From contig CAMLRA010000138.1 of the NCBI GenBank assembly GCA_946482325.1, forward strand, positions 1-11,309: a DNA stretch of 11,309 bases, given 5' to 3'. Below, one piece after another: positions 5,034 to 11,309 of this stretch. The DNA comes from an uncultured Chromatiaceae bacterium. Its GTDB lineage: Bacteria > Pseudomonadota > Gammaproteobacteria > Enterobacterales > Alteromonadaceae. Both the position numbers and the translations under genes were made by a program. Under the pieces are notes generated by a model. That model was not told the DNA's origin and made no database searches. It saw nothing but the letters and a program-made list of their open reading frames with translations. Within the stretch, counting starts at the first letter, position 1; each line of letters begins with the position of its first letter.

Positions 5034-6920
5034 GTGCGACATACTTTATTAGCCCTTTCAATCGCTACCATCCTGACCGGTTGTAATCCGGCGCCGGAGA
5101 ACAAAGACAACAACAGCACAGCGCCAGCCCAGACCGAAGCGGCGAAGCCAGCCGAGACTGCAGCAGTGCAGCCATCTGAATCCGAACGGATTAATCAGTG
5201 GTTTGAGCAAAAATACGAAGAACAATTGCAGATGAGCCCGCTGCAAATGACTTTTCAGGGCCGCAAAGACAAAAATGATCAAATCGATGATGTGACCGAA
5301 GCCGGCGAAGACAAGATGCTGGCCTGGTACGCCGCTACTGTGGAAGAGCTGAAGAGCAAGTTTGACTACAGCAAACTCGATACCGAAGCCAAAACTTCAT
5401 ACGATTTATGGATTTACCAATACGAAGAAGTACGTGATGCCGCGCCGTTCCGCGTGAATCAGTATGTGTTTAACCAGATGCAGGGCATTCATGCTTTATT
5501 ACCGCAGGTGATGATCAACTTCCATAAAGTGGAAGAAGTCAAAGACATGGAAGCTTACATCACGCGCCTTGGTGGCATCGCCAAAGCCATCGCCGAACTG
5601 CAACAACGGGCGAAAAAATATGCCGATGCCGGTGTGCGGCCACCACGGTTCGCTTATGAGGGCGTCATTGAGCAGGTCAATAACTTAATTGCCGGTGCGC
5701 CTTTTACCGAATCTGACAAAGAGTCGCCGCTGTGGAGCGACGCCAAAGGTAAAATTGAAGCGCTGAAAAAAGCCGACAAGCTGGACGACGCGACGGCGCA
5801 GAAACTGACTGATGATGTCAAAAATGCGCTGACCAGCCAGTTCTTGCCGGCTTATCAGAATCTGGCCACTTTCCTCACCAGCGAGCTGGATAAAACCGTA
5901 GTGAATCCAACCGGTGTGTCGACGCAACCGAACGGTGTGGCTTATTACAACCTGCGATTGAAGCAGTCGACCACGACAGATTTAACTGCTGACCAAATCC
6001 ATCAGATTGGTTTGGATGAAGTGGCGCGCCTAACCAAGGAGATGAACACCATCAAAGAGCAGGTGGGTTTTAAAGGCACTTTGCAGGAATTCTTTAAGTT
6101 TATCAAAACGGACAAGCAGTTCTTTTATGATGACACCGACGAAGGTCGTCAGGCGTATTTAAAAGACTCAGAAGCCTTTATCCGCGAAATTGAAGCCAAG
6201 TTGCCGCAATATTTCGGCATCCTGCCAAAAGCTCCGCTTATCGTCAAACGGGTGGAAGCCTTCCGCGAACAACCGGGCGCGGCCCAGCACTATTTCCCAG
6301 GTACACCGGATGGTAAACGCCCGGGTATTTACTACGCGCACTTATCCGACATGAAAGCAATGCCAAAAAATGAAATGGAAGCAATTGCTTATCATGAAGG
6401 CAGCCCGGGTCACCACATGCAAATTTCGATTGCGCAAGAACTGACTGGAGTGCCGAAATTCCGCACACAGGCTGGTTTTACTGCTTATCAGGAAGGCTGG
6501 GCGCTTTACACCGAAACGCTGGCGAAAGAAATGGGCCAGTATAAAAACCCGTACAACGATTTTGGCCGCCTGATCACCGAAATGTGGCGGGCGATCCGGC
6601 TGGTGGTAGACACCGGGATGCATGCCAAGGGCTGGACTGAACAACAGGGCGTCGAATATATGATGGCCAATTCGCCGGTCGCTGAAGGTGCAGTGAAATC
6701 TGAAATACGCCGGTATCTGGTATGGCCGGGTCAGGCTACATCATACAAAATCGGTATGCTGAAAATTTTAGAGCTACGCGCCAAAGCCAAAGCCGATTTG
6801 GGTGACAAGTTTGATATCCGGGGTTTCCACGATACTGTACTCAGTGGTGGCGCGTTGCCGCTGAAAGTGCTGGAACAACGGGTGCAAAACTGGGTAGATA
6901 CGGTGAAAAAACAAGGTTGA
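5034..6920 (+). CDS. DUF885 family lipoprotein, putative metallopeptidase
   Basis: The 628-residue precursor begins MRHTLLALSIATILTGC, a lipoprotein signal with lipobox Leu-Thr-Gly-Cys, so C17 should be lipid-modified and the protein anchored to a membrane facing the periplasm. A disordered Ala/Pro/Glu/Thr linker covers about residues 18-50. The rest is a helical DUF885 domain (PF05960) of typical length. Its signature HEGSPGHH is at 454-461, resembling zinc-peptidase HExxH sites, and a second conserved block YQEGWALYTE at 485-494 supplies a likely third ligand (E487). Related proteins are annotated as putative metallo-carboxypeptidases, but the substrate is unproven. The start is GTG 5034, supported by GAGGAA at 5021-5026 (7 nt) and by beginning the signal peptide. 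A strong terminator follows, so the gene ends its transcription unit. Confidence 0.87.
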   Translation: MRHTLLALSIATILTGCNPAPENKDNNSTAPAQTEAAKPAETAAVQPSESERINQWFEQKYEEQLQMSPLQMTFQGRKDKNDQIDDVTEAGEDKMLAWYAATVEELKSKFDYSKLDTEAKTSYDLWIYQYEEVRDAAPFRVNQYVFNQMQGIHALLPQVMINFHKVEEVKDMEAYITRLGGIAKAIAELQQRAKKYADAGVRPPRFAYEGVIEQVNNLIAGAPFTESDKESPLWSDAKGKIEALKKADKLDDATAQKLTDDVKNALTSQFLPAYQNLATFLTSELDKTVVNPTGVSTQPNGVAYYNLRLKQSTTTDLTADQIHQIGLDEVARLTKEMNTIKEQVGFKGTLQEFFKFIKTDKQFFYDDTDEGRQAYLKDSEAFIREIEAKLPQYFGILPKAPLIVKRVEAFREQPGAAQHYFPGTPDGKRPGIYYAHLSDMKAMPKNEMEAIAYHEGSPGHHMQISIAQELTGVPKFRTQAGFTAYQEGWALYTETLAKEMGQYKNPYNDFGRLITEMWRAIRLVVDTGMHAKGWTEQQGVEYMMANSPVAEGAVKSEIRRYLVWPGQATSYKIGMLKILELRAKAKADLGDKFDIRGFHDTVLSGGALPLKVLEQRVQNWVDTVKKQG

Positions 6921-6954
6921 TACACAGCCAACAGCTTTGATTCAAACTGAAAGA

Positions 6955-6987
6955 AAAACCCCGGCAAATGCCGGGGTTTTGTTTTTT
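6955..6987. terminator. Bidirectional rho-independent terminator
   Basis: An 11-bp perfect stem, AAAACCCCGGC (6955-6965) with GCCGGGGTTTT (6970-6980), encloses an AAAT loop. On the plus strand it is followed by GTTTTTT and serves the DUF885 gene, which stops at 6920. On the minus strand the same stem runs into TTTTTCTTT and serves roxA, which ends at 7017. It therefore separates the two converging transcription units. Confidence 0.93.
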
Positions 6988-7016
6988 GCTTCAGCCTGCA
7001 AGGGCGCTGCTAGGTA

Positions 7017-8174
7017 TCACTCAATAAAATACCAATAACCCAGATTAATCAGCTCGGTCATTAAACCGGCTTTATTGGCGTCAGCGGCAATCCACTGACA
7101 GGCCTCTTCATCGAGCTGCACCTGTTCGGACAATAACTGCACAAAGGGCAGCGCTTCGGCCGGCAGGGTGATAGTCAGGCCATTGATAAATAATTGGATA
7201 TCGGCGTCGATATGCGCATGGTGATAACAAATCCGCAGCCCGCCCAAACGGCCCAACACTGAGCCTTCCGCCAGATATTCGACAATCTCGTCAACTGCAT
7301 AGTGCGGCTCAGGTTCACTGGCATCCAGCTCATGTTTGGCATGACTGATGTACTGGCCGAAATAGCTCGCCAGCAGAGAACGGTTGTTGACCAGGCCGAG
7401 TAATAACTGCTGCACCTGATCTAAATCGGCGTCGCTGATGCGACCAATATCGCTGACCGGCAGGCGATGTGGATCTGTGTAACGGGCACCGCTCTGGTCC
7501 TGTTCAATCAGGAAGTCGGCAAGCCCGGTCAGCAAATCTTTTTGCGCCGGCGCGCGAAAACCCACCGAATAACTCAGGCTGGCGTCGACCGAGATACCAT
7601 CGTGCGGGCAACCCGGCGGAATATACAGAATATCGCCAGGTTCAGTGATGACATCAATACAATCAACAAAAGGCGTGATCTGCAACAACCGCGGATGCGG
7701 GCAAATTTGCTGCAGGCTGGCGTCCGGCATACCGACGCGCCAGTGCCGTTTGCCCATGCCCTGAATGATAAAGACATCATATTGGTCCAGATGGGGGCCG
7801 ACACCACCACCGGGAGTGGAATAGCTCACCATCAAATCGTCAATCCGCCAGTTCGGAATAAACCGAAATGGTTCAATCAGTTGAGCCGCTTCGGGATGCC
7901 AGTGATCAACTGCCTGGACTAATAAGGTCCAGCCGCTCTCACCAAAGGCACTGTAATCCTCAAAAGGCCCGGTTTCTAACTGCCACTGGCCATCAGTAGT
8001 TTTGGCGACGACACGGGACTCAATGTCTTCTTCAGTGGCAAGACCAGCCAGTTCGTCTGGGCTCAGCGGATCGGTAAAATCCGCAAAACCACCTTTGAGC
8101 AGCACTGGTTTTTTTTGCCAGTATTGCGCCATAAATTCGGCAACTGTGAGCTGGCCAAGATGCAATTGATACAT
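7017..8174 (-). CDS. roxA: Ribosomal protein L16 arginine 3-hydroxylase (JmjC/cupin oxygenase)
   Basis: This 385-residue Fe(II)/2-oxoglutarate oxygenase corresponds to E. coli YcfD/RoxA, which hydroxylates an arginine of ribosomal protein L16 (bL/uL16). The iron-binding triad is visible: H128-x-D130 in GVGPHLDQYDVFIIQG and H191 in YIPPGCPHDG. The N-terminal WQKKPVLLKGGF, the GKRHWRVG strand and PGDILYIPPG are also typical, and a winged-helix-like C-terminal part follows (about 270-385), matching the full family length. ATG 8174 has AAGGA (complement of 8181-8185) 6 nt upstream. It lies downstream of purB in the same direction, 44 nt away but with a terminator hairpin in between. An A8 run (8109-8116) falls in the codons for K21-K22. 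The function is well supported by motifs. Confidence 0.93.
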   Translation of the reverse strand: MYQLHLGQLTVAEFMAQYWQKKPVLLKGGFADFTDPLSPDELAGLATEEDIESRVVAKTTDGQWQLETGPFEDYSAFGESGWTLLVQAVDHWHPEAAQLIEPFRFIPNWRIDDLMVSYSTPGGGVGPHLDQYDVFIIQGMGKRHWRVGMPDASLQQICPHPRLLQITPFVDCIDVITEPGDILYIPPGCPHDGISVDASLSYSVGFRAPAQKDLLTGLADFLIEQDQSGARYTDPHRLPVSDIGRISDADLDQVQQLLLGLVNNRSLLASYFGQYISHAKHELDASEPEPHYAVDEIVEYLAEGSVLGRLGGLRICYHHAHIDADIQLFINGLTITLPAEALPFVQLLSEQVQLDEEACQWIAADANKAGLMTELINLGYWYFIE

Positions 8175-8185
8175 AAAAAATCCTT

Positions 8186-8211
8186 AAACAAAAGGGCGGT
8201 AGACCGCCCTT
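8186..8211 (-). terminator. Intrinsic terminator between purB and roxA
   Basis: AAGGGCGGT (8192-8200) and ACCGCCCTT (8203-8211) form a perfect 9-bp inverted repeat, realistically an 8-bp stem with a 4-nt loop. Read on the minus strand it begins 7 nt after the purB stop and is followed by TTTTGTTT, then directly by the roxA ribosome binding site AAGGA. It should end or reduce purB transcription before roxA. Confidence 0.82.
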
Positions 8212-8218
8212 GTTGTGC

Positions 8219-10225
<2,007 letters not shown>

Positions 10226-10226
<1 letters not shown>

Positions 10227-11309
10227 CACTGTAACGCCTCATCAATGATGCCGCCGCCGAGGCAGATTTCGTTTAAGTAGAACACCGCAGACTGACCCGG
10301 CGTCACCGCTTTTTGCGGTTCATCAAACAGCACTTCCAGCCGGTCCGCGTCAAGGCGGCGTAAGGTGCAGGGAATGTCTTGCTGGCGGTAACGGGTTTTT
10401 ACGCTGCAGCGCAGCGTGTCAGCCGGGCCTTGCCGGTCGACCCAGTGCAGTTGGGTTGCAATGAGGCCTTTGGATAACAGGCTAGGGTGGTCATGTCCCT
10501 GGGCAACAATCAGCTGGTTGTTGATTAAATCTTTGCTGACGACATACCAGGGCTCTTCGCCGCCGTCTTTGGTACCGCCGATGCCAAGGCCTTTGCGCTG
10601 GCCAAGTGTGTGATACATCAGGCCTTCATGGCGGCCAATTTTTTCGCCGTCAACGGTGATGATGTCACCGGGCTGTGCCGGCAGATATTTCTGCAGAAAG
10701 TCTTTAAATTTGCGCTCGCCAATAAAACAGATACCGGTGGAATCTTTTTTATTGTGAGTGATCAGGCCCTGCTGTTCGGCAATGGCCCGCACTGCCGGTT
10801 TTTCCAGATGACCAACCGGAAATAATGTCTGAGCAACATGTTGCTCGCCGATGGTGTAGAGGAAATAACTTTGATCTTTGTTGGTGTCCAGGCCACGCAG
10901 TAACTGCCAGTGGCCATCCACTTCGCGACGTTGCACATAATGGCCGGTGGCGATGTAGTCGGCGCCAAGTGCTTCTGCGGCAAATTCAAGGAAGGCTTTA
11001 AACTTAATTTCCTTGTTGCACATGATGTCCGGGTTTGGCGTGCGACCAGCTTTATATTCGGCCAGGAAATACTCAAACACATTGTCCCAGTATTCGGCGG
11101 CAAAATTGACTTTGTGCAGCTTGATGCCCAGCGTGTCACACACTTGCTGCGCGTCTTTTAAATCTTCCGCGGCAGCGCAGTATTCGTCATTATCATCTTC
11201 TTCCCAGTTCTTCATAAACAGGCCTTCGACCTGATAGCCCTGCTGGATTAACAAATAGGCTGAGACTGAGGAATCAACGCCGCCGGACATACCGACAATG
11301 ACTTTTTTG
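10226..11309 (-). CDS. mnmA: tRNA-specific 2-thiouridylase MnmA, 5' end beyond the window
   Basis: MnmA activates the wobble uridine 34 of tRNA-Glu, -Gln and -Lys with ATP and inserts sulfur delivered by the Tus relay, giving 2-thiouridine. The frame is open to the window edge and reads [16 protein letters not shown], so the ATG at 11290 is inside the ATP-binding P-loop motif SGGVDSS and is not the start; about 6-8 N-terminal residues should lie outside. The catalytic cysteines are visible: [12 protein letters not shown] (Cys codon 11020-11018) and [13 protein letters not shown] (Cys codon 10729-10727), equivalent to E. coli C102 and C199. [18 protein letters not shown] and [17 protein letters not shown] are all conserved. 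The remaining length agrees with the 368-residue E. coli enzyme. Its stop overlaps the hflD start. Confidence 0.98.

Noticed and set aside
7467..7922. Plus-strand open frame of 151 residues inside roxA
   Set aside because: It is opposite the conserved catalytic core of roxA and has no recognisable domain or start signal.
11288..11290. ATG at 11290 as the mnmA start codon
   Set aside because: It lies within the conserved [11 protein letters not shown]-loop and the frame continues upstream as KKVIVG, so the true start is outside the window.

Overview
The window comes from a free-living gammaproteobacterium. The evidence is a minus-strand block mnmA-hflD-purB-roxA whose products closely resemble E. 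coli MnmA, HflD, PurB and RoxA (YcfD). Moderate GC and the style of the accessory proteins suggest an Alteromonadales/Chromatiaceae-type organism such as Rheinheimera or Alishewanella; that genus-level guess is recall, not a computed match.

Layout. The 5' end of a minus-strand MFS transporter (1-191) is divergent from a plus-strand run: a GFA/CENP-V zinc protein with a clipped C-terminus (334-699), a GNAT acetyltransferase with a TTG start (772-1263), a four-helix membrane protein (1364-1792), an HD-domain phosphohydrolase (1876-2454), a DUF1761 membrane protein (2536-2937), a LURP-one-related protein (2963-3463), a secreted LprI-MliC type lysozyme-inhibitor fusion (3481-4275), a YsnE-like GNAT acetyltransferase (4425-4901) and a large DUF885 lipoprotein with a peptidase-like HEGxPGHH motif (5034-6920). 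This run ends at a strong bidirectional terminator (6955-6987).

From the other side, read on the minus strand from 11309 leftwards, come mnmA (5' end cut by the window edge), hflD, purB and roxA. mnmA and hflD overlap in a TGATG stop/start, hflD and purB are 10 nt apart, and an intrinsic terminator lies between purB and roxA. These genes cover tRNA wobble-uridine thiolation, a membrane-associated HflD protein, purine synthesis and ribosomal-protein hydroxylation.

How the genes relate: the minus-strand block is a conserved housekeeping operon. The plus-strand block looks like accessory and envelope genes. DUF1761, LURP-one and the lysozyme-inhibitor fusion are closely spaced and probably co-transcribed; the others have larger gaps and some have plausible promoters of their own. 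I see no rRNA, tRNA, CRISPR array, insertion sequence or phage gene, and no clearly new multi-gene system. The points most worth a second look are the LprI-MliC fusion, whose MliC half lacks the usual inhibitory residues, and the terminator placed directly against the roxA ribosome binding site.
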